Origin: Candidatus Heteroruminococcus faecigallinarum
Lineage (GTDB): Bacteria > Bacillota > Clostridia > Oscillospirales > Ruminococcaceae
Reading direction: 5' to 3'
Assembly (NCBI GenBank): GCA_904387055.1
Contig: CAJFKV010000002.1
Location: 1-64,000, forward strand
Length of the DNA stretch: 64,000 bases
The position numbers and the translations under genes are program-made. The notes under the pieces were generated by a model. The model was not told where the DNA came from, did not search any database, and saw only the letters and a list, made by a program, of their open reading frames with translations. Of the stretch, positions 56,011 to 64,000 are shown piece after piece. Numbering within the stretch: the stretch's first letter is position 1; every line of letters begins with the position of its first letter.

Positions 56011-56463
56011 CTACCCCTGGCGGAGCTTCTCGATCTCCCCCACGGCCAGCCGGTCACACCGCTCGTTTTCCGGGTGGCCCGCATGGCCCTTGACCCACCG
56101 CAGGGTTACCTGGTGGCGCCCCAGCTGCTCCAGCAGCAGCGCCCACAGGTCGGCGTTGAGGGCGGGGGACCCGTCCGCCTTTTTCCAGCCCTTCCGCTTC
56201 CAGTTGTAGACCCAGCCCTTCTCCACCCCGTCCACCAGGTATTTGGAGTCGCTGGTGAGCAGCACCCGGCAGGGCTCCCGCAGGGCCTGCAGGCCCCGGA
56301 TGGCGGCGGTGAGCTCCATGCGGTTGTTGGTGGTGGTGGCCTCGCCGCCGCTCAGCTCCTTTTCCACCCCTTTGTATCGGAGCACCGCCCCCCAGCCTCC
56401 CGGCCCCGGGTTGCCGGAGCAGGCTCCGTCGGTAAACAGTTCCACCAGTTTCCGTTCCTCCAT
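56011..56463 (-). CDS. rnhA: Ribonuclease HI
   Basis: 150-residue RNase H that cuts RNA in RNA-DNA hybrids. Catalytic acids: Asp in [18 protein letters not shown], Glu in [13 protein letters not shown], Asp in [12 protein letters not shown], plus [15 protein letters not shown]. Start ATG 56463. Single gene with its own promoter, divergent from the RNase J transcript. Confidence 0.97.
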   Translation of the reverse strand: MEERKLVELFTDGACSGNPGPGGWGAVLRYKGVEKELSGGEATTTNNRMELTAAIRGLQALREPCRVLLTSDSKYLVDGVEKGWVYNWKRKGWKKADGSPALNADLWALLLEQLGRHQVTLRWVKGHAGHPENERCDRLAVGEIEKLRQG

Positions 56464-56516
56464 TGGCGCGCCTCCATGCAGAGGGGAGAAGATTCTCCCT
56501 TTGATTCTTCCCAGAA

Positions 56517-56545
56517 AGTATAGAGGAAATCCATAAATTTTACAA
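56517..56545 (-). promoter_or_regulatory. rnhA promoter
   Basis: TTGTAA (56540-56545), 17-base spacer and TATACT (56517-56522) on the minus strand. Confidence 0.75.
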
Positions 56546-56627
56546 GGGAAGGCTTAAAATTTCCCAAAGGCCCCTATACTATTGGTAGAAAAATTTGCAG
56601 GAAAAGGAGGATTCGAGGGCGGCGGCC

Positions 56628-56656
56628 TTGACAGAGGCCCCCAATAATTGTACACT
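56628..56656 (+). promoter_or_regulatory. Promoter of the RNase J transcript
   Basis: TTGACA (56628-56633), 17-base spacer and TACACT (56651-56656). The RNA would start near 56663, leaving a leader of about 430 bases before the GTG start of RNase J. Confidence 0.8.
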
Positions 56657-56662
56657 ATAACC

Positions 56663-57091
56663 AGCGAAGTGTTCGGCTTTTTGGATACCTTTTAAGAAGT
56701 GAGAAGAGACCGCCCTGCCGAAGAGGGCGATCTCGAGGCGGCCGTTTCCCGGGCGGCAAGGCACGGGGCAGGCCGTCGGCCGCAGGGCTGCCGGAACAGT
56801 TGCTGCGGCGTGCAGGAAGGCCCTTCCCTGGGAAGGGCCCAATAGCGGCAAAGAAGTAGTGCTCTCTCCCTGGCCGGGAGGAGGGCGTCTCTTTGGTGCA
56901 GAAAAATCCTTCTTTTGCGGTTCCGTTCCCCGGGATATACCAGTTTTTTTGGATGGGGACAGGCGGCTGGTCCAAAAGGGCGGCGCTTTTCAAGATGGGT
57001 TATTGTCTGCGGCGGGATCGATTGCCGGAGACTGGAAAGAGAAAGGCCCCCTCGAGCAATTGGGGCCCACAGCAAAATGGAGGTACGATTT
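56663..57091 (+). other. Long structured 5' leader of RNase J
   Basis: No conserved reading frame. Several GC-rich hairpins are visible: CCGCCC with GGGCG around 56711-56731, GGCCGTC-type pairs at 56771-56805, and GGCCCTTCCC/GGGAAGGGCC at 56819-56839. A run of seven T at 56944-56950 follows a weak stem and could attenuate. It does not match a riboswitch family I recognise. Confidence 0.5.
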
Positions 57092-59284
<2,193 letters not shown>

Positions 59285-59303
59285 CGACGGTTTCCATACG
59301 AAT

Positions 59304-59334
59304 GCCGCCCGCCTCCCAACAGGGGGCGGGCGGC
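59304..59334 (+). other. Stem-loop after RNase J
   Basis: A perfect ten-bp stem GCCGCCCGCC/GGCGGGCGGC with an 11-base loop and no T run lies 20 bases past the stop codon. It may protect the mRNA 3' end or ease partial termination before pncA. Confidence 0.6.
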
Positions 59335-59367
59335 AGCGGTATCGGGACAGAAAGGATGGTATGATCC

Positions 59368-59883
59368 ATGAGACTGCTGGCGGTAATCGATATGCAGAAC
59401 GATTTTGTAACCGGGGCGCTGGGCACCCCCCAGGCCCAGGCCATCCTGCCCGCGGTGAAAAAGCGGGTGGAGCAGGCCCTGGCCGAAGGCGCCGCCCTGG
59501 TGTTTACCCAGGACACCCACGGCCCCCAGTACCCGGAGACCCAGGAGGGCCGGCGCCTGCCGGTGCCCCATTGCATCCAGGGAACTCCCGGCTGGGAGAT
59601 TGTCCCCGCCCTCCGGTGCTATCTGCCAAGGGGGCGGATTTTTGAGAAGCCGTCCTTCGGCAGCTGGGAACTGGCCGCCTATGCCCGGGAGAAGGGCTTT
59701 GACCAGATCGAAGTGATCGGCTTGTGTACCGATATCTGTGTCCTGTCCAACGTTCTGCTTCTCAAGGCGGCCCTGCCGGAGGCGGAGATCCTGGTGGACT
59801 CCGCCTGCTGCGCCGGGGTAACCCCTCAAAGCCATGAGAATGCCCTGTCTGCCATGAAGGTCTGCCAGGTGACGGTGGTGTGA
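59368..59883 (+). CDS. pncA: Isochorismatase-fold cysteine hydrolase, probable nicotinamidase
   Basis: 171-residue cysteine hydrolase. Catalytic Asp in AVIDMQNDFVTGALG, Lys in FEKPSFGSW, Cys in GLCTDICVLSN. Metal ligands DTH in FTQDTHGPQYPE fit nicotinamidase, which turns nicotinamide into nicotinate for NAD salvage. ATG 59368 follows AAAGGATGG. It is downstream of RNase J and may be partly co-transcribed. Confidence 0.88.
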   Translation: MRLLAVIDMQNDFVTGALGTPQAQAILPAVKKRVEQALAEGAALVFTQDTHGPQYPETQEGRRLPVPHCIQGTPGWEIVPALRCYLPRGRIFEKPSFGSWELAAYAREKGFDQIEVIGLCTDICVLSNVLLLKAALPEAEILVDSACCAGVTPQSHENALSAMKVCQVTVV

Positions 59884-59893
59884 GGAGGAACGG

Positions 59894-60181
59894 CTACCGA
59901 TCCGGGTCCTTTGCCAGCACCTCCATCATGATCCGGGCCCCCAGACGGAAAGCATCCACAAAGACGGCGGCCTCCTCCATGGCCAGCACGGGCATATAAT
60001 CGTCCAGAAAGGCGGTCAGCTCCTCGGCGAGGTCGGGGTCCAGCCGGGCCACTCGTTCCAGCATCCGCTGCTGGTTCTGGGCGTGCTCCCGGGCCAGATG
60101 ACGATATTCTTCCTGCGAGGGGCGGCATCGTTCCGAGGGCATGATTTCTCCGTTGTAAAGGGCTTCCAGAACGCTGTACAT
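59894..60181 (-). CDS. DUF6809 family protein
   Basis: 95-residue helical protein (MYSVLEALYNGEIMPSERCR, EYRHLAREHAQNQQRMLERV, VFVDAFRLGARIMMEVLA). It matches DUF6809, a small family of Clostridia with unknown function, often in accessory regions. ATG 60181 follows AAAGGAGAGG. It lies within the uninterrupted reading frame of the upstream ribbon-helix-helix gene, in another frame. Confidence 0.82.
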   Translation of the reverse strand: MYSVLEALYNGEIMPSERCRPSQEEYRHLAREHAQNQQRMLERVARLDPDLAEELTAFLDDYMPVLAMEEAAVFVDAFRLGARIMMEVLAKDPDR

Positions 60182-60219
60182 AGTCGTATCCTCTCCTTTT
60201 TGGTTGGGTTTTCCAGCGG

Positions 60220-60458
60220 TTAGGAACGATAGAAAACCGTCCCTTTTTTTCGTCATTCGGCGCTGCACCGCTCAGTTCCCGTTCCAGCTGCTCCACGCCG
60301 CTTTGGAGTGCCATGCACATAAGCCGATTGCGGGAGTAATCGCTTTGGGCGGACAGCCGATCGAATCGCTGCTGCAGCTTTCTGTCCAGCCGCAGGGTCA
60401 TGGTAATGGCTTCTTTTTTCTCTTTGGGATATGCGATGGATGCAGATTGGCCGGACAT
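60220..60458 (-). CDS. Ribbon-helix-helix DNA-binding protein with unusual 3' end
   Basis: Arc/CopG-like protein: ITMTLRLDRKLQQRFDRL forms the beta strand and first helix, SRNRLMCMALQSGVEQLER the second. Start ATG 60458 follows GGGAGGG. In the zero frame there is no stop until 59826, so the product would be 210 residues with a meaningless tail over the DUF6809 gene. A heptamer A-AAA-AAG lies in frame at 60243-60249. A -1 shift there stops at 60220 with 79 residues, a normal length. A one-base indel would also explain it. Confidence 0.65.
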
Positions 60459-60489
60459 ACCGGTTCCCTCCCCTGTGTAGAATGGCTTT

Positions 60490-60539
60490 ATTATACTGGA
60501 TACCGGTAGATCTTTCTATAACACATTTTGTGTCACAAA
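60490..60539 (-). promoter_or_regulatory. Promoter and double dyad of the RHH gene
   Basis: TAGAAA (60513-60518), 17-base spacer and TATAAT (60490-60495) on the minus strand. Just upstream, two overlapping palindromes ACACA-TTT-TGTGT (60521-60533) and TTTGTG-T-CACAAA (60527-60539) could be operators for the RHH or TetR protein. Confidence 0.5.
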
Positions 60540-60626
60540 TTCGGCAACGGGAACCGGCCCCTGTGGCGTTTGTTCCGGAGAAGGGCAAAACCTTCGGCCA
60601 CCGTTCATTTTATTGTGCTTTCCCCC

Positions 60627-60655
60627 TTGTGTTCTTCCATCGAATCTGCTAATAT
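60627..60655 (+). promoter_or_regulatory. Putative tetR promoter
   Basis: TTGTGT (60627-60632), 17-base spacer and TAATAT (60650-60655). Confidence 0.4.
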
Positions 60656-60699
60656 AAAAACAAAGATCATTTTTTATTTTTATTTTTTGAGGTGACGCA

Positions 60700-61320
60700 A
60701 TGCCAAAGGTAGCGTATTCTGAAAAGGATCGGGAGCGCATTCGAACGGCATTGCTTTCCGTCGGCCTAGAATTGATGGCTAAACAAGGCATCCAGCATAC
60801 CACTGTAGAGCAGATTTACAAACGTGTTGGCATATCGCGCACCTTTTTCTACTCTTTTTTTGCAACAAAAGAAGATCTGATTGTAGAGGCGCTGTACTTA
60901 CAGCAGCCCAAAATCATCCAGTATGTCCAAACGTTGATGGCCGACCCCTCTTTAAGCTGGCGTGCCGCAGTGAAACAATTCCTCCATGCCTGCTGCTATG
61001 GAGAACGAAATGGCATTGCTGTTTTGACAATCGAAGAGCAGCAGCTCCTCTTCAAGCGCCTGTCAAAAGAAAGCTACCAGATCTTCCGGCAAAAGCAATT
61101 TCGCCTTTTCGGAGCAATATTGGAAACCTTCGGGATACCGGCAGATGCTGCAAAGATTCAATTGTTTACAAATCTGAGCCTGCTCGCGATGATCGTCCGC
61201 CGTGCCATCCCCCATACGCTCCCCCTGTTTGTCCCGGAAGCTGCCGACGAAACGGTTGATTTCCAGCTGAACGCCATTGTGGATGCTCTGGAGAAATTGA
61301 AAACATCCCCCGCGCCATGA
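60700..61320 (+). CDS. TetR/AcrR-family transcriptional regulator
   Basis: 206 residues. The N-terminal TetR helix-turn-helix has ALLSVGLELMAKQGIQHTTV, EQIYKRVGISRTFFYSFFAT and KEDLIVEALY. The C-terminal ligand domain is unassigned. Codon use is visibly richer in A and T than the neighbouring core genes, which suggests recent acquisition. No transporter lies next to it; the target may be the RHH side or the three genes downstream. The start codon follows TTGAGGTGACGCA. Confidence 0.92.
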   Translation: MPKVAYSEKDRERIRTALLSVGLELMAKQGIQHTTVEQIYKRVGISRTFFYSFFATKEDLIVEALYLQQPKIIQYVQTLMADPSLSWRAAVKQFLHACCYGERNGIAVLTIEEQQLLFKRLSKESYQIFRQKQFRLFGAILETFGIPADAAKIQLFTNLSLLAMIVRRAIPHTLPLFVPEAADETVDFQLNAIVDALEKLKTSPAP

Positions 61321-61429
61321 TTGTTGCGGGAACAACGAAATCCGTCCGAATTTTTGTGCTGCGACCTTCTATTCAGGCGGATTTTCTCTTCCTCAAAATA
61401 AATACAATTATTCAAATTTGTTTTTAATC

Positions 61430-61528
61430 GAATGCATTCTGTCGAAGGGGTAACGATACCGCCCCTTTTGGTCCAAACATGTCCAGAAGACTCCTGGTTG
61501 GTCAGTACAACCATGGCATTCGAATGCC
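61430..61528. repeat. Two perfect palindromes between tetR and the unknown cluster
   Basis: GAATGCATTC (61430-61439) and GGCATTCGAATGCC (61515-61528) share the GAATGC/GCATTC half-site and are 85 bases apart, centre to centre. They lie in the 257-base gap before the unknown gene and could be regulator sites. No clear promoter was found in this gap. Confidence 0.45.
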
Positions 61529-61577
61529 GTGTTCCATGTACCATTCCCTTTCAAAAAACATTTAGGAGGAAAGATGT

Positions 61578-62063
61578 ATGGGATTTTTTAGCAAGCTGTT
61601 TAACGGGCCGGAAATTGACATGGAAAAAAGCAATGCGAACGCGAAGAAAATGCGCGTTCTATTTAACCATGTGGTTGCAGACGGAGACCGGTACCGGTTG
61701 ATCTTTGGCTACACCGAGGATGTAAGTCGTTTCAATTATGGCTTTGTACATGGCAGCAAAACAAAAATCGGGAATTTAATAGTTGGCTGGAGCGAGGCCG
61801 ACCAAACAATTGTGGTCGTTCCCACCGTCCCCGATCTTTCCGGATGCGGCGATCCGACCTACTATCGACGCTCCGAAATTCTGAAAGCCTACCGCAACAA
61901 GTACCCTACAGATGCTTTTATCATTTACCCGGACAAAAAAGGGTATATCGGCATCAACGCCTATGACTGGCTGGAGGATGAAAAGCTGTACGTCTATGTG
62001 TCGCAGGACGAAGAGCTGGCCGCTTTTACCGACTTCTTTATGAATCGATTCGCAACAAAGTGA
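61578..62063 (+). CDS. Hypothetical protein, first gene of the unknown cluster
   Basis: 161 residues, no family recognised. N-terminal amphipathic MGFFSKLF, then alternating beta segments (MRVLFNHVVADGDRYRLIFG, VSRFNYGFVHGSKTK, TIVVVPTVPDL) and an acidic C-terminus ending DFFMNRFATK. No signal peptide or membrane helix. ATG 61578 follows AGGAGG. The composition is AT-richer than the core genes. Its TGA overlaps a GTG of the next frame, so the genes are coupled. Confidence 0.75.
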   Translation: MGFFSKLFNGPEIDMEKSNANAKKMRVLFNHVVADGDRYRLIFGYTEDVSRFNYGFVHGSKTKIGNLIVGWSEADQTIVVVPTVPDLSGCGDPTYYRRSEILKAYRNKYPTDAFIIYPDKKGYIGINAYDWLEDEKLYVYVSQDEELAAFTDFFMNRFATK

Positions 62064-62071
62064 GGGACCCG

Positions 62072-62242
62072 ATGCCTTTTGGAGAAATTGGAGCATTCCT
62101 GCTGTTTCTTGTGGCAGTATTTTTATTTGGCAATCTGTGGTTTCATATTGTAGAAGCGATCCGGAGGACGATCAAAAAGTTATTCACACGCCACAGCAGC
62201 CCTCCGGCATGGCACACGTTCCCTTCGGACAAGGAGGAATGA
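62072..62242 (+). CDS. Hypothetical single-helix membrane protein
   Basis: 56 residues with one hydrophobic helix (about 7-26) and a basic cytoplasmic-type segment (RRTIKKLFTRHSS). An alternative GTG at 62060 overlaps the previous stop codon and adds four residues. It is coupled on both sides: its own TGA is at 62240-62242, three bases before the DUF1266 start. Probably a membrane anchor or partner for the flanking proteins. Confidence 0.68.
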   Translation: MPFGEIGAFLLFLVAVFLFGNLWFHIVEAIRRTIKKLFTRHSSPPAWHTFPSDKEE

Positions 62243-62244
62243 AA

Positions 62245-63432
62245 ATGGCCGATATCAATATAGACGAGATTCGGAAGCGGGCAATGCAGGCCAAGGAGCG
62301 CGCAGCCGCCTCCATGAAAAAAACCATCGAAAAAAGCGAGGAACAGCTTGACAAGATCCTGACTTCCCACCCGGAACAGCCTGCATCGGCGCCTGCCGCT
62401 GCAGCGGAAGAACAGGCCGCCGCCAATGCCCAGCGGCAGGTGGAAATTCTCGGCCAGGTGTTCGGGCCGGACAGCATGGCTCAGATGGCTGCCAATGAGG
62501 AGCTGCTGCAAAAGATGGTAAACGACCAGATTGCGCAGGCAGCCGGCATGACGGCAGAATCTATCATGGAGCAGCTGTTTGGCGAGGAGATGGGCGTGCT
62601 GGCAGCGGCGATGGAAACGCTGGAGATGGAAGAAGAGGACGAAGAGGAGGATCGTCCCTTTGATCTGGAGCTGGAAAACCATCTCTATGCCGTCCTGGAT
62701 GAAGCGATGGCGCGGATTGAGGCGATGCCTGAACCCGAGCCGGTTCCCTATCAGAAAAACGACGTCAGGTGGGAACGGTTCGGCATCCTTCTTTCCGGCA
62801 TCGTGTCCAATCTGAACAGCCACGATCTGCATGGAATGGACGTAGAGGAACACATCCCCGTTATGGAGCAGAAAATTGTGTCCCTTGTCCGCCGCTCCTG
62901 GGGGATTGACGGCCGCAGCGATCTGCTGGATACCATCCGCTATCTGGCTCAGGATGGATACATTCTGCGGTATCAGCTCTACGGCGAAGCATCCTCGCCG
63001 GAGGAGCTGATGGACGAATCCATGGACGAGGACGACCAGGCATCTGTCCGACGTGCATGGCGGTTTGTACAGCGGTATCAGCATCAATATGCCCCTGGCT
63101 TTATGGCCGGATGGGACATTGGCCGAGCGGCGATGCTGACCCGCTGGGGCTCCTATTTGGGCTGGATCACCGAAAGCGAAGCCGTCGGCATCCTCTGGGA
63201 TCTTTCCCAAAAGGTTGTAAAGGAGCTGCACAGCTGGCGGGAATTTGCCCAGTCCTATCTTCTGGGCGGTCTCATGTGGAAACTGCTGTGCGGCGACAAT
63301 TCCGCCGAAAGCTACCTGGGCTACCTTGCCGATGCCGCCGCCGACCTGTTGACTGGAAGAACCGAGGAAGACGGCGGGCAATGGCGCGAATGTCCTTGGC
63401 CCGCCCGAAGAAAAATCGGCTTCACCGAATAA
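62245..63432 (+). CDS. DUF1266 domain protein with acidic coiled-coil N-terminus
   Basis: 395 residues. The N-terminal part (about 1-140) is helical, Ala/Gln/Glu-rich and acidic (EMEEEDEEEDRPFDLELE). The C-terminal part (about 225-370) matches DUF1266: YAPGFMAGWDIGRAAMLTRW, GWITESEAVGILWDLSQKVV, SYLLGGLMWKLL. DUF1266 proteins, such as E. coli YbeR/YbeU, have no established function. ATG 62245 is seven bases after AAGGAGG. Confidence 0.82.
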   Translation: MADINIDEIRKRAMQAKERAAASMKKTIEKSEEQLDKILTSHPEQPASAPAAAAEEQAAANAQRQVEILGQVFGPDSMAQMAANEELLQKMVNDQIAQAAGMTAESIMEQLFGEEMGVLAAAMETLEMEEEDEEEDRPFDLELENHLYAVLDEAMARIEAMPEPEPVPYQKNDVRWERFGILLSGIVSNLNSHDLHGMDVEEHIPVMEQKIVSLVRRSWGIDGRSDLLDTIRYLAQDGYILRYQLYGEASSPEELMDESMDEDDQASVRRAWRFVQRYQHQYAPGFMAGWDIGRAAMLTRWGSYLGWITESEAVGILWDLSQKVVKELHSWREFAQSYLLGGLMWKLLCGDNSAESYLGYLADAAADLLTGRTEEDGGQWRECPWPARRKIGFTE

Positions 63433-63698
63433 ATCCCCCGGGGACCTTCTGCTGTTCATCCCAGCCGCCAGTGAAATCGGCCGTTGTCTGCCGATTTTGC
63501 CGGCGGCTGTCACTTATGGCCTGTCATCATCTCTGCACCGGAAATGTCGCTCCGCTTTCCGGCAGGGAAGATTCCTCACGTTGTTTCCGAGAACGGAAAA
63601 ATTCTGTCGATTTTTCTTTTTCATCTTGTGCAACCTTCCTCTTCCTGGTAAAGTGGAGATAAGGAATATTTTCATCCGACGGCAAAGGAGGTCATCCC

Positions 63699-64000
63699 AT
63701 GAAACTCACATTCTTGGGGGCGGCACGAACGGTTACCGGCAGCTGTTTCCTGTTGGAAAGCGGGGATACCCGTCTGCTGGTGGACTGCGGCCTCTTCCAG
63801 GGCCGGGACGCCGACACCCAGCTTCCCTTCCCGGTCTCCCCTTCCCAGATCGATTACCTTCTGGTCACCCATGCCCATGTGGACCACAGCGGGCGGATTC
63901 CCTGGCTGGTGAAGGAGGGCTTCCGGGGCGAGATCCTCTCCACCCCCGCCACCCGGGACCTGTGCGGCATCATGCTGCGGGACAGCGCCCACATCCAGGA
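63699..64000 (+). CDS. Metallo-beta-lactamase-fold (beta-CASP type) hydrolase, partial
   Basis: The first 100 residues are visible; the gene runs off the window edge. MKLTFLGAARTVTGSCFLLE and the zinc site THAHVDHSGRIPWLVKEGF are typical of beta-CASP RNA-processing MBL proteins (YSH1-like). ATG 63699 follows AAAGGAGG. The 266 bases between it and the DUF1266 gene show no gene. Confidence 0.9.
   Translation, partial: MKLTFLGAARTVTGSCFLLESGDTRLLVDCGLFQGRDADTQLPFPVSPSQIDYLLVTHAHVDHSGRIPWLVKEGFRGEILSTPATRDLCGIMLRDSAHIQ

Noticed and set aside
56663-56955. 6S RNA in the RNase J leader
   Set aside because: I looked for a long open central bubble flanked by complementary ends and found only local hairpins.
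56567-56993. Small minus-strand frames (90-150 residues) between rnhA and RNase J
   Set aside because: They lack family similarity and ribosome sites and lie over the RNase J promoter and leader.
59826-60458. 210-residue continuous RHH protein
   Set aside because: Only the first 72 residues resemble a protein family. The tail overlaps the DUF6809 gene in another frame and is Gly/Arg/Pro-rich.
63057-63662. 201-residue plus-strand frame past the DUF1266 gene
   Set aside because: It overlaps the DUF1266 coding frame and is Arg/Ser-rich without similarity.

Overview
The window is about 64 kb of GC-rich DNA from a spore-forming member of the Clostridia. The Gram-positive firmicute signs are a cysteine T-box leader, A-type RNase P RNA, RNase J, FakA/Asp23, GdpP, YmdB-SpoVS, BofA and a SigH-like sigma factor. 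High GC, dense stem-loops and families such as DUF6809 and DUF3783 suggest an Oscillospiraceae-type gut anaerobe, but no rRNA is present to settle the genus. I found no tRNA, rRNA, CRISPR array, insertion sequence or prophage. Most genes are on the minus strand.
Layout. 1-270: a cluster of short GC-rich hairpins. 275-2.8k: cysE-cysS under a T-box with a UGC (Cys) specifier. 2.9-8.6k: an internally shortened PiT phosphate transporter, a MerR regulator with a 19-bp-spacer promoter, a rimO-pgsA-flavodoxin unit and recA-recX. 8.8-10.3k: a plus-strand XRE regulator with three small membrane proteins. 10.3-17.4k: rqcH, nif3, trmK, two small Cys-rich proteins, sigH, a MATE pump and ridA. 17.6-21k: esterase-rarA-cinA. 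21.2-22.3k: a divergent pair made of a self-cleaving-type repressor and a small membrane protein, with three operators between them. 22.5-27.4k: fakA, asp23, an orphan lipoprotein, spoVS and ymdB. 27.5-34.8k: an SDR, an amino-acid ABC transporter, rluA, ilvE and gdhA. 35-38k: rnpB, yaaL-bofA, a tandem GNAT and a Vat-like acetyltransferase. 38-59.9k: secG, a topoisomerase IV pair, a gdpP-rplI-dnaB-tilS-hpt-ftsH operon, an isocitrate dehydrogenase with a GntR regulator, nifS-nifU, rnhA, RNase J and a nicotinamidase. 59.9-63.4k: an accessory segment of lower GC with DUF6809, a ribbon-helix-helix protein, TetR and an unknown three-gene set ending in DUF1266. 63.7k to the edge: the start of a metallo-beta-lactamase-fold hydrolase.
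Most of the window is housekeeping. The candidates for undescribed biology are the repressor/small-membrane-protein switch at 21.24-22.30 kb, the XRE/membrane-protein operon at 8.79-10.28 kb with its concentric operator and probable CTG start, the accessory cluster at 60-63.4 kb, the leading hairpin array, and the long structured leader plus Lys/Ala-rich extension of RNase J.
All promoter, operator and terminator calls are from reading the sequence. No folding, database search or expression data were available.
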